From Atkinsonella hypoxylon (Eukaryota; Ascomycota; Sordariomycetes; Hypocreales; Clavicipitaceae): a stretch of DNA of 64,000 nt. Where the stretch lies: contig JFHB01000037.1 in the NCBI GenBank assembly GCA_000729835.1, positions 1 to 64,000 of the forward strand. The letters run 5' to 3'. A program made the position numbers and the translations under genes. Shown here piece by piece: positions 44,560 to 54,885 of this stretch (position 1 is the first letter of the stretch; each line of letters starts with the position of its first letter). The notes under the pieces were generated by a model. That model was not told the origin of the DNA, did no database searches, and saw nothing but the letters and a program-made list of their open reading frames with translations.

Positions 44560-46521
44560 TTAAGTCATGTAGTATTTCGGTCCCTCTCCACCCTGGGGCA
44601 CCTGCCAATTAATATCTTGCTGAGGTGCCTTGATGTCGCACGTCTTGCAGTGAATACAGCTACATGAAGGTCAGTCATTCCGTGGTAGTCATTGCCGGGG
44701 AAGCAAGGTCATGTAGCAAAGCACTTACTTCTGTGCGTTAATCTGGAACCGTACACCATGAGGCTTAGATTCGTCTTCGACGTACTCATACACACCGGCG
44801 GGACAGAAGCGATTCTCAAGTCCCTTGAACGGTGGATACGCTTGTTCAGTATGGGCATCCCAGTTCTTGACCTGCAGGTGGACAGGCTGGTCTTCCTCGT
44901 GGTTGGTGCCGGTGCGGGAAACGCTGGTCAGAATGTCAAAGGTGATCTTGCCGTCAGGCTTGGGGTACTCGATCTTTTGGAACTTGTCCGCGGGCTTCGT
45001 AGCAGCGTGGTCGGGGGTCTTGTGTTTAAACGTCCATGGTACGCGGCCCTTAAAGATGAAGGCCTCGAGGGCAGAATACAGGACGCCGCCGATGGAACCC
45101 AGCGGTGAATGGAAAGAAGGTCGCATGTTGCGCACCTCCTTGAGTTCTTTCCAGATGGAAGACTTCCGGAGGGAGTCCTCGTAATCATACAGGAAGACGG
45201 TGCCTTTGTCGCTGCCGCTGCCGCTGAGAGCGCCCCAGGCTGCCTCGGCGGCCAGCATGCCCGACTTCATGGCGTTGTGCGTGCCTTTTACCTTGGGGAC
45301 ATTAATGAAGCCTGCCGAGTCGCCGATGAGAGCGCCGCCGGGGAAAGCTACCTTGGGGATGGACTGAAAACCCCCTTCGACTAGGGCGCGGGCGCCGTAC
45401 GAGATACACTTGCCGCCTTCAAGGACATTCTTGAACAATGGATGCTGCTTTAGTTTCTGAAATTCTTGGTATGGGGATAGCCATGGGTTTTGGTAGTCGA
45501 GAGAGGTGACGAGGCCGACAGTCACCAAGTTATCGCCAAAGTGATACATGAATGAGCCGCCATAGACATCAATGGGCAGGGGGTATCCCATGGTGTGAAC
45601 TGCGAGCCCCTTTTCGAACTTGTTGGGATCAACCTCCCACACCTCTTTGATTCCCAAGCCATACGTTTGGTGCTGGCTATCCTTCCGCAGATCAAATTTC
45701 TTGATGACCTGTTTAGTCAAGCTACCATGGCAACCCTCGCCAAATATGGTCACCTGCGCATGGAACTCCATACCACGCTCAAAGGACTCCTTCGGCTTGC
45801 CATCACGAGCAATTCCCAAGTCGTTGGTGGCGACACCTTTGACAGAACCATCCGAGTCGTACAAGACTTCGGCGGCGGCAAATCCAGGATACACCTCTAC
45901 GCCAAGCTCCTCGGCCCGCTCAGCCAGCCACTTGACGAATTGGTTCAAGCTGACAATGTAGTTCCCGTGATTGTGCATTTGCGGAGGGGCAAAAACAGGT
46001 ACGGAGCCAGTCTTGGTCAAGATGCGCATCTTGTCCTTGCCAGCTGGTGTAGCATGTTCGAATCGGTTGGGATTGGACTCGTCGAGCCAGTCCGGGATGA
46101 GCTCGTTGATGGATGAAGGCTGGATGACAGCGCCCGAGACGATATGTGCGCCCATATCACCGGCCTTTTCGAGGACGAGCACTCTGAAGTCTTCATTGCC
46201 AGCTTCGTTGGCAAGCTGCTTGAGGCGAATGGCAGCGCTCAGCCCCGCGGGGCCGCCACCAACAATACATACATCAACCTCGTCGGACTCGCGCTCAATC
46301 GATGCGGGATCGAAGGATTCGTCTTCTTTATTGTTTCGCACCGGCCTGCTGGAGCTAAGGGCTCTCATGCACGTCAATGGCAGAGGCATGGCCGGTCGAG
46401 CTGACGTCATGCGAGCAATCCTCGACAATGAAGACGCGGGGACAGTCCTTCTAGGTGTCCATGGTGCAATGAGTCGTGCGCTGCGCTGGAGGCACCTTGA
46501 CACTGGCACGGGAGCTGACAT
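44560..46521 (-). CDS. CIR2: Electron-transfer flavoprotein:ubiquinone oxidoreductase, mitochondrial
   Basis: Inner-membrane FAD/4Fe-4S enzyme that passes electrons from ETF, fed by fatty-acid and amino-acid dehydrogenases, to ubiquinone. Exons 46521-44729 and 44659-44560 give 630 residues. The start at [18 protein letters not shown] was chosen because it opens an Arg/Ser-rich mitochondrial presequence; an in-frame ATG at 46698 would add 59 residues with no presequence character. FAD motif: [19 protein letters not shown]. Ubiquinone and membrane surface segment: [17 protein letters not shown]. The 4Fe-4S ligands are Cys573 ([11 protein letters not shown]) and Cys599, Cys602 and Cys605 ([18 protein letters not shown]). 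The intron falls exactly before this last cluster, so all four ligands require splicing. Confidence 0.95.
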
Positions 46522-47250
46522 GGCTGCGGGCTGGGTGCTGGGAAATGCACCTCGGTCGCAGGGTCGAGTCGTGATGTGTATGAAGCTGGCGAGGTGAGAG
46601 GCGAACAAGAGAGCGGCCACGCTTTTGCCTCGACGGCTGCGGCAGTGACTGCACTGGTGGTTATGACTTTTTGCCGATACCTGATTGGCGATCGGCAAGA
46701 GTGTATGCCGTCACCTAACCGACACAAACCGGCGGTCCACATGCATAGCCGTCCCGGACTCCCGGCCATCTCTGAGGCCGACAAGGCGCCGGTATGAGCC
46801 TCATAAACCCCTAGCTCGTGCGCACGACCTCGAAGGGCCTTCTGGTTTTATTAGCCTTCGAAAACATTTCACGCTGATAAAACACTACGTAACGCGTTTT
46901 AACTAGTACTCGGCGACGATAGACTGGCAGTAATAGTTCTATAGATCGCGGTTTAATACTAATGTACATATATGTGACTTGGGTTCAGATGAGACGAGTA
47001 GTTTGTCTATCTACAGTCTCCCCCCAGTACACGGCTTGGGCTGCTTATGGATTGATCCTGCCTGAATTGCCCAAGGATCTGGGGTTGTCACTACTGCTCG
47101 ATGACCACGTGACTCAAGGTTGAGTTTTCCACCTGTGCAACATCACAAGCTCCGTTTCTTTTCTCTCCAGCTTAGTTTTTCGCAGCAAAATCCACTGCAT
47201 GTCCAAACGAACTGTGTTTTCCTTTGGCAACCTGCGCTACAAGTCAAGTG
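46522..47250. promoter_or_regulatory. Divergent promoter region, ETF-QO and SRPK-like pseudogene
   Basis: 729 bp between divergent start codons. The ETF-QO reading frame stays open to 46698, so its 5' leader probably covers the first 180 bp. No other element was recognised. Confidence 0.5.
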
Positions 47251-48893
47251 ATGATCATGTTTCGGCCGCTGACCAATTCATTCCGCCCGCGTAGTAGGCA
47301 CACTATTTCTTTTCGATTACATCACCACGCAACCTGTAAGTTTAGAATGCGCTGGCGTCGATCTTTCGGCTCTCAAGCCACTCCATCGCCCGAGATACTG
47401 CCCCCTGGGACTCTTGTCGACGAGCAAAATATTCCTGGCTGCAATTTCAAGAAATTTTATCCGGCAAATCCTGGGGATGTCCTTCTCAATAAATATCAAC
47501 TGGTTGCAAAGATTGGCTGGGGCTCAACATCTACAGTCTGGTTGGCACGGTATACTAACAGGTATTTGCTGCTAAGGTCTGTCACTTTATTGCATTTCTC
47601 AAATCTTCGTGGCTAATGTTCCTTTCGACATAGGTATCTGAGACGGAAGCGGTATGTTGCTGTCAAGATCTGTAATTGCGATACCACGGACGAGGATATG
47701 ACGTACGAGTTAGATATGAATATCCATTTAGCTTCAACAGATAGCAAGCATCGAGGGCGCTGTATCCTCGCGACAGCTATTGAAGGCGCTAAGATCAAAT
47801 CGCCAAGGGGAGACATGCATCTTGCACTTGTTTTCGAGCCCTTACGAGAGCCATTATGGTTATTCAGAAAGCGCATTGCCCAGCAAGCAAAAACTACCAT
47901 TGAGATACTGCCTCTTTTCAAGGCATACATTCAAATTCTACTCGAAGGCTTGGATTACATGCATACGCAAGCCCACGTCATGTCATACACACTGGTCTGT
48001 CAACCAGCTACTATAGAAGTGTATTTAGCTGACCCCGGCCAGACCTAAAGCTCGACAACATCATGATTGCAATAGAAGACCAATCAACCATCGATAGATT
48101 CGTCCAAGGCCAGGCTACCCACCCCATGGCACGCAAACATGTTGGCGATTATACTATTTACCGATGCCACAACGACTTCGGACCGATTTTCAAAGATGCC
48201 GGGAACTTGATACCACACATCACTGACTTCGGCCTTTCGCAACGCGGCGATAAAAGCGAACCTCTTATTCATCCCATACAGCCCCGCGAATACTGCGCTC
48301 CAGAGGTATTACTTGGGATTGGCTGGAGTTATAGCGCCGATATTTGGAATTTCGGAGTGATGGTTGGTCCTCATTGTTATGCCCATTAATTTTCGGCAAT
48401 ATTCTCTAATTCTTACAGATATGGGATCTCTTGTCTGGAAATTCCCTCTTTGGCCAGCCAAGAACGCAAAAGTACTCTCCTACTCAGCATCTTGCGGATA
48501 TGATAGCCCTGATGGGCGATGTCCCCCAGTCTCTAGTCGAGCGTGAAAGAGACATGCGCCACTGGAGGTGGTCTCCTGCCGCAATGAACCCGAATGGCCG
48601 GCTCAGCAGCAATGCGGCTGAGTATTTCGGTGGCCCATTCTTTACCGAAGATGGTGAGTTTACGTTGATGGGCCTTGGTTCCATGACTAATATTCTCACC
48701 AGGTGCATTTATACGTAACGACTTAATACCTCATACCCGAAGTTTGGAAAGCGAGATTCCAGAGTGCATTTCTGAAGAACAAAGTAACGAATTATTTATC
48801 AAATTTATTAGGAGGATGATATGCTGGGTGCCTGAGGAACGCGCAACAGCCTCGGAACTGTTAGACGACCCCTGGCTACATTGTGGGAAATGA
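47251..48893 (+). pseudogene. SRPK-like protein kinase broken by a 5-bp duplication
   Basis: Five exons can be drawn: 47251-47561, 47634-47994, 48043-48362, 48419-48653 and 48703-48893. They cover a full serine/arginine-protein-kinase-like domain. It has the SRPK lead-in YPANPGDVLLNKYQLVAKIG, a Gly-rich loop, the Lys of YVAVKIC, ITDFGLSQRGD (DFG), YCAPEVLLG (APE) and a C-terminal WVPEERATASELLDDPWL. All intron boundaries are consensus and all exon phases agree except one. At the catalytic loop GTCAT is present twice in tandem (47977-47986). The extra 5 bp shift the frame so that the expected H-T-D-L-K catalytic loop is lost and a stop follows at 48046. Either this is a recent pseudogene, a segregating or assembly indel, or a kinase with altered splicing. 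Such kinases are multi-copy in many Hypocreales, so loss of one is tolerable. Confidence 0.78.
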
Positions 48894-50162
48894 TTAGGGT
48901 TATCGCTAGAATGCACGATTATGTGCTCATGATCGGCCATCTTGCGTGTATCGCACTCCTGAACAGACCTGCCTAGGGCACATTCTCGTTCCATCTGATT
49001 CCCATGTTAAGTTGAAGCCATACAAACTAGCACGGGCTTCCCTTGTTAGGTAACTAGGACGACAATAGAAGGCTTGAACGGGTAGTAAAGAAACTTGAAT
49101 ATGGTCATTCATGGTGTGAAGCCGAGGCGTTATACAGTGACTCATTCTTTTAGCTATTTATATAATTATGTGACTGGATAATGTAGCGGCGGTTTGTTGA
49201 TAATTGATGCTATGACAACCAATGCCTTTAAGGGTTGTGAAACGTTCCCCCATCTAAATTTATTAGAATGTCGTAAAGATCGTTCCACCACAATATATCT
49301 TGAAGCTCCTCTTCACTCAAATTGGCGTGAACAAAGTGTTCTACTGAGATCCTATCTTTCGATGGACTTCTCTAGCGTCAGTAGCTTAATTGAATAATAA
49401 CGCTCCGAACAGCGTAAACGCCGCAGCCTTTATCTGGCGGGAACATCAAATTCGGTCCTGTACAGAGCCTAAGGACTGTAGCCCGATGATGGAGACTCCG
49501 CAGCGCTCGAATCAACATGCCGGATATCGACGCGGAAGTCGTTGTCCTTTGGACAGTACCTGCCATAGAAGGGCAGATCCGCATACAGATCTGACTTTGG
49601 GATAATTCGCGTCCGTTATGTCAGGATGCATGGTAGAAAGAAATTGCTCTGTCGAAGAAGTTTGAGCTGAGAAGACGACAGCTTTTAACCGGGTTGAGCG
49701 AACACACTATCCGCTAGGCTGCTCGTGCACAGGGAACGACGACGTCAGATGGCAGTGGCTATAAGCGTGCAATTAACGTCAAGGACTATACTATTGTAAG
49801 CTACTGCAGATTTGGTAGTGCCTAGCATGGCACCGAAGGTTTCCCACATCTCATCCTATTCACTGCCGGCTAAAAACGTATTAGCAAACAGTATCTAGGT
49901 CCGCCATGACGAATGGTCTTCTCAGACAAATCACCCGACTAACTAGACAGGGAACTCCCATTTTCTTCCAAGAAATGACCAATAGGGCTACCCACATTCC
50001 ATTTCCTTTACGACATTATGGAACTTGCCATGTACGTCGTGAAGCCTGAGCTAGTGCATACTTATATGTCATGTATTTGTACAGACGCTCCATCTAATAT
50101 GTATGCGTGATAGACCGGTTCCTTTGTCAACGCTGTTACATGTAACTATGATATGAACCGCC
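48894..50162. other. Convergent gene-free region
   Basis: 1.27 kb between the 3' ends of the SRPK-like pseudogene (+) and HUL5 (-). It contains only short frames and AT-rich stretches. No family match was seen; decayed sequence is possible but nothing specific was recognised. Confidence 0.5.
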
Positions 50163-53100
50163 CTAACTCAAGTCGAATCCGGCTCCAGACGTAATAGCAT
50201 ATAGCAGCTTCTCCCGTAACACAGTCTCGGATCTATACCTCGGCAGTTTGAGCAGATTCACGCACGTACTCGTGCTGGGTAACCTATCTTCATCTGTTCC
50301 GCCATCTCTGATACTAAACTTGGGTCGAAGCTCCGAGAAGCCCAAAAGCGGTGCTCTGGGTGTGGAACTGACATATTTCAGGACATCTCGTCGCTGACTG
50401 TCTGTGAAACCGGCCATGACTTTCCAGAAAAGCTGAATGGTAGGATGTTCAATGTTATCGTCCCCAATGGTATAGAGCCCGCTGTAGACGGTGTTGCGGC
50501 GCAGATCCTCAATGTCGATTTCGGACGAGTCTCCGCCGACGAGGCGCTGGAGTTCAGACTGGTTAAACATGGATAGCCATGAGGGGCGGATGATGGACCG
50601 CAGACCCCTCAGGAAGGCTGCCGTTTGGAGCATCGGCTGAACAACGAGCCTGTGCCGTGCTGCGTAGGAGATGTACAGCAGGCGATTGTCATTGGTCACG
50701 AGGACCGAGTCCCCTTGCGGAATGAGTCTGCGTGTCACCGTCCGGATGGACTGGCCAGGTGGTGAAATCTGATCTGTAATGGTGAAGTCAAAGCCCAACT
50801 CGGATACATCGCCGGGGTAATTCTTGAGCCGCAAGAGCCCTTTGTAGAGTTCTTCGTCCATGTCGCGTAGGTCGTTGATGCTGCCCTTGTATGTATTTTC
50901 GTCCTTTGGCCCAGACGATGGCCATTTAAGGAGGAAGAACCCTGCAAAAGCGAGATCAACGAGTATTCCCTCATAGAGACACTTGCCAACAATGCGACCG
51001 AGGAACTCATATCTTTTCAGGAAACCCGTCATGGCCTCTCTCCACTCTGGGTCGTTTTCACTTAGACCCTTCTGCCGAAGCGATTCGCGGAATGTGTCGG
51101 CGGCTGTGGGGTTCGGAAAGAGCAGGCCTTGCTCGTTGGAGCTGAACATGCCCAGGCTATTCTCGGCATTGCCAAAGGCCTCGCATGTGACGCCAATCAG
51201 GAACTCCTTGGTGACGCCGCCGCCGTCAATGCCTGCTTCGGGTGTGCCGAATTGGTCGACAAAGGTGATTTGAATCGCATCCTTGAATCCGTCGCCAATC
51301 TCATAGAATTGGTTGTAAGCATCCTCGAATAGCTGCCCACGCTTTATCCTGGCATGATGCCTGGAAAGGGGATGCATAGAAAATGGACTGCTCTCCTCGC
51401 GCCGGATTCGGTCTAGTTTGATGAACTGGCGAAATATCTGCACTCTGGTTTCAAAAGGCACTACAAAAGGCATGTGCTTCAGAATCTCGAGCTTTGGGCC
51501 CATTTCTGCCAAGCGCCGTTCTCGCTGGGCCCGGACTTGCCGTGTTTTCAAAAGCTCTAGACGGGCATGTCGAGATAGTCTTTGTCCGGCCATGGTTGAA
51601 TAGAACCCTGGATCCTCGTCGAAACGACCGTCCGTCATGCCGTTTTCGTCATCCTCGCCACTGTCTACTTCGTCCTCTTCGAGATTCTGTCTCTCCTCTT
51701 CGGCAATGACTGCATCGACGAAATCTTCTTGTTCGAGTTTCTCGCTCATTAGCCAATGACTCGGCGGTAGAAAATGCTTCCTGGAATCTCGCTCGTAAAG
51801 CATCTTCAGTGCAGCAGTTAAAATAGTACGCAGGCCGTCGAGGTCCAGCTTCGTGGACGCGGCTGTAGGCGATTCATCTGCAGAGGCCACAACTCTCGAA
51901 CAGACTTCGGCCCCGAGATACGAATTGAGTCGTGACTTGGTTGCCGCCTCAATGGCCTTTTGTGATTGGGAGAGTTCTCTTGCCTTGTAATGCAACACGA
52001 ATGCTGTATTTTTGAGGAATGTGGTCAATCTCTCAACATCCCTTAAGGACAAACCACATTCGCGCAGTCGAGATATTGATGAATTTGTTTCGACAATCTG
52101 CGTTGTCATGCCGCTGAAGAAATCCTCATCGTCACACAGTCGCAAAATAAACGTGTAAAGCTCCAGAAACAAAAGAACTACTCGCCACTCTTGCTCCTCG
52201 GTGCTTTCCCCAGACAGGCTCGTCGATGAACGCAGGTAACGCTGGATAATCCCAAGGGGACTTTCTGACTCTTGTTCCACCATTGCAAGGATTGTAGACT
52301 GTCGCAAAATTTGCCACAAAAACTTGATGGTGGGAATGGGGCCAGAAGCCGTAGGAATTTGTTCCAGGAACAAGCGCATCCTTGTGTCATCTGCATGTGA
52401 TGGAAAGCAATGTAGCAACGTAAGTATGTATCCAGCAAGAAGACTCGTTCCATATGGTACGAATGACGCAGAATGTGCTAAATTGGAGGAAAAGTCTCGT
52501 AAAATAATGGATATTCCATCATGGTCCACTAACGAAAGTAGCTGTTTGAATACAAATGGATCAAGGGGCTGCTGTACACTTTGTTTTTCATGGGGGGTTT
52601 CGCCATTTTTGGATGGCAAGCTTATCCTAGAGCTGATTTCTGATGAAAGATGTGTCAACTGGACTAAAAGAGCGTTGAGGTAGGCGAATTTTGCTGACGA
52701 GTCCAGTGACACGCGACCAAGGCTAATGAAGTGTGCAAGCAACCATAAGAGGTCCTGCTTTGAAGGAAGAGACTCGGGATTCGAGGCGTATACGTTTTGA
52801 ATCGTTTCGGCGAGCTTCGTGGCTTTGATATCGGTAGACAGGCGTGCGCTATGAGACTCGAAGACGTTCAAATTACCGCGAGTGAAGAAGGAAAATGCGA
52901 AGGCCTTGTAGGCGGCATCAAGCACTAGATGTGTGTTGGTCAGGGGCGAGTAACATTGATAAATAGTGACCTGTCTGACTGACCATCATCCGAGGTTGTA
53001 TTCAATGGTACGCTAAGTGCGTCGAATAATAGGTCACTCCAATTCTCATTTCGCTGATGTTGGTATAGGCTAGCAAGCGCCGTGAAGTATAAATCCATCG

Positions 53101-53750
53101 AGTTCATAACAGTGTGTGGGTCGCATGAAACGAGTCTCGACACCAGCCTGAGAATGATGGGCGGGTCGAGAGCAGGATGCGCTCTGAATGTAACAAATCA
53201 GCATGAGATTATTCAAGAACCCTGACGCGGAACCTCCTCGGACTTACTTTTGTGTTAGCTCAGCATTGAGGGAGTATATTAATATGTCTGTCAACCTTGC
53301 TAGGCGTGAGTGATGAGTTCCCTGAGGAGCTATGTGCTCGACGGGGGCAGACTCGCAGTCCTTGGCGAACATGTAACATCTCTGAACGTCATCGGCGCAT
53401 CGTCGAGAAAAGAAGGACAGGAGCAGGTTGAAAGCTTGAGGTAGACGCTCTGCTACAGAGGAGGAGGAGGTGGACGAGCGGTACATATTGTCGAATGCAA
53501 CTCTCTGGCTATGTGCCAAAGTGCGTCTGGTCAGATGGCCACGCCATGTTCTCTGGATCTTGCCAGCAGCTTTTAGCCTCTGTCGTTCCAAGTGTCGTTT
53601 CTCTCTCTCGGCTTGCGCATCGGATACAGTCTTGGTTGCCTTGGAAACGACAGCAGGACTCCATGATGTGTTGTCAAAGGGATTTCCAGCTTGGCCGCTC
53701 AAGTTAATGTTGCGAGGGCGCCTCGAGTTGCCGGTGAATGTCGAGAACAT
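50163..53750 (-). CDS. HUL5: HECT-type E3 ubiquitin ligase HUL5 (UBE3C-like)
   Basis: Proteasome-associated E3/E4 ligase that extends ubiquitin chains and acts in protein quality control. Exons 53750-53248, 53183-52984 and 52924-50163 give 1154 residues. The N-terminus MFSTFTGNSRRPRNINLSGQ is typical of the UBE3C/Hul5 family, followed by an IQ-like helix (AAGKIQRTWRGHLTRRTL) near residue 65. The armadillo-like middle leads to the HECT domain at about 780-1154, with ITFVDQFGTPEAGIDGGGVT, GRIVGKCLYEGILVDLAFAG and the catalytic Cys1122 in TSTCVNLLKLP. The C-terminus ends SGAGFDLS, as usual. Start: Met at 53750, 15 codons inside a longer open frame, picked for family similarity. Confidence 0.95.
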
Positions 53751-54010
53751 GATGGTGGCAAGCCGAAGCGCATCTGAATACAGTCCATACGACACGAAGG
53801 GTTCGCTATTGAGGCCCGGATATGTCTAGTCCGCGGGATCAAGGCTCAGGGCATCCTGGTAGCATCATGATTCATGGATGTAGAGGTCTAGAGTGTTTTG
53901 GTTGTGATAGCTTGTTTGTTAAGCTACAGCAGCGCAGCTACAGATGGAAACGTCTCGAGGCACGATCGGGCGTAGCCACGAGTGGTTGGTGGGGACCCAC
54001 CATCTTCCGT

Positions 54011-54049
54011 TACCTCGTCAATACCTCGTCAATACCTCGTCAATACCTC
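54011..54049. repeat. TACCTCGTCAA 11-bp tandem repeat
   Basis: Three full head-to-tail units plus a partial fourth (TACCTC), 260 bp upstream of the HUL5 start codon. Confidence 0.9.
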
Positions 54050-54290
54050 TGAGCAGCCACTCCAGGGCGAGTGCGCGACCAGAGTATCTAGGTATCGGCT
54101 CTGTACTCACGGGGAGGCGGCCACGATAGAAGTGGGCAGCCAGCGAGCGTTTGGTGGCGACGAGGTCAAGGAGGCAAGCAGTTGACAAATTAACCGGGAC
54201 ATTGCGTCTCGGTTGATAGCGGTGTAGGTGGCCGCTATCATTGTGTAGCGTTAAAAATCACTTCAAACTAGCTTATCAGTTCCATCGAAA

Positions 54291-54328
54291 CTACCTACCT
54301 ACCTAGGTACCTACCTAGGTAGGTATCT
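54291..54328. repeat. CCTAGGTA palindromic repeat cluster
   Basis: CTACCTACCTACCTAGGTAC followed by CTACCTAGGTAGGTAT; the longest instance of this dispersed motif in the window. Confidence 0.75.
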
Positions 54329-54500
54329 ATCGTACCGAGGTAACTCATGACTAAAGGGCACAAGACTGTATACACCTCACCACCCTGCACCGTGCAAGCA
54401 TGATCATATCGATTATAATAGTTGAAGAGCTGTTTGTTTAGTATGCAAGTTCAAATTATGCTCTAATACAGTATAGAACCGTCTACTGCTTTACTTCTGT

Positions 54501-54817
54501 TAGGTCCAGACCAGGTGTGCATTAGATTTAGCAGAATAGCATATACCCAGCATATACTAATCACACAGTATTAATTTCTAAGCAAGAGATCTAGAGTCTA
54601 TAGAGCGTGTATTTCTGTAGTACTATACTACTAGATATTAGTGCACAATACAACTAGATATAAGTGTATATACCACTAAATATAAAAATGTTTAATTCGC
54701 ACTAATACACTGTGCATTCTGCATATACCCAGTATATACTAGGTATATACTAAAACCCTTCACCGCCTGCTATTCTGGCTAAAAGTACACCCTTTTTGGG
54801 TCCGCTCTAGACCAGTC
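54501..54817. mobile_element. MITE-like element, copy 2 (truncated, mutated)
   Basis: Collinear with the element at 5554-5949, in the same orientation. Shared blocks include TTAATTTCTAA, CTAGAGTCTATAGAGCG, AATTCGCACTAATACACT and CACCGCCTGCTATTCTGG. Differences: about 26 bp missing from the left TIR after GTGCATT, one AT-rich internal repeat unit missing, and the outer part of the right TIR missing after CCGCTCTAGACCAGT. Many substitutions relative to copy 1 are C-to-T or G-to-A, the direction expected from repeat-induced point mutation. Confidence 0.8.
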
Positions 54818-54831
54818 ACGTGGGGGGCCAA

Positions 54832-54885
54832 TTTAATCTGACCGTCTCTACCTACCGCATTGCCGGTGCTGAGGGTCGGATTAAA
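54832..54885. repeat. 12-bp inverted repeat with 30-nt loop
   Basis: TTTAATCTGACC pairs fully (one G-T wobble) with GGTCGGATTAAA. It abuts the truncated end of MITE copy 2 and could be the remnant of a second small element, or a hairpin. Confidence 0.6.

Noticed and set aside
46522..46698. Upstream in-frame ATG extension of ETF-QO by 59 codons
   Set aside because: The extension lacks presequence character, while the internal Met begins a typical mitochondrial presequence; treated as 5' leader.
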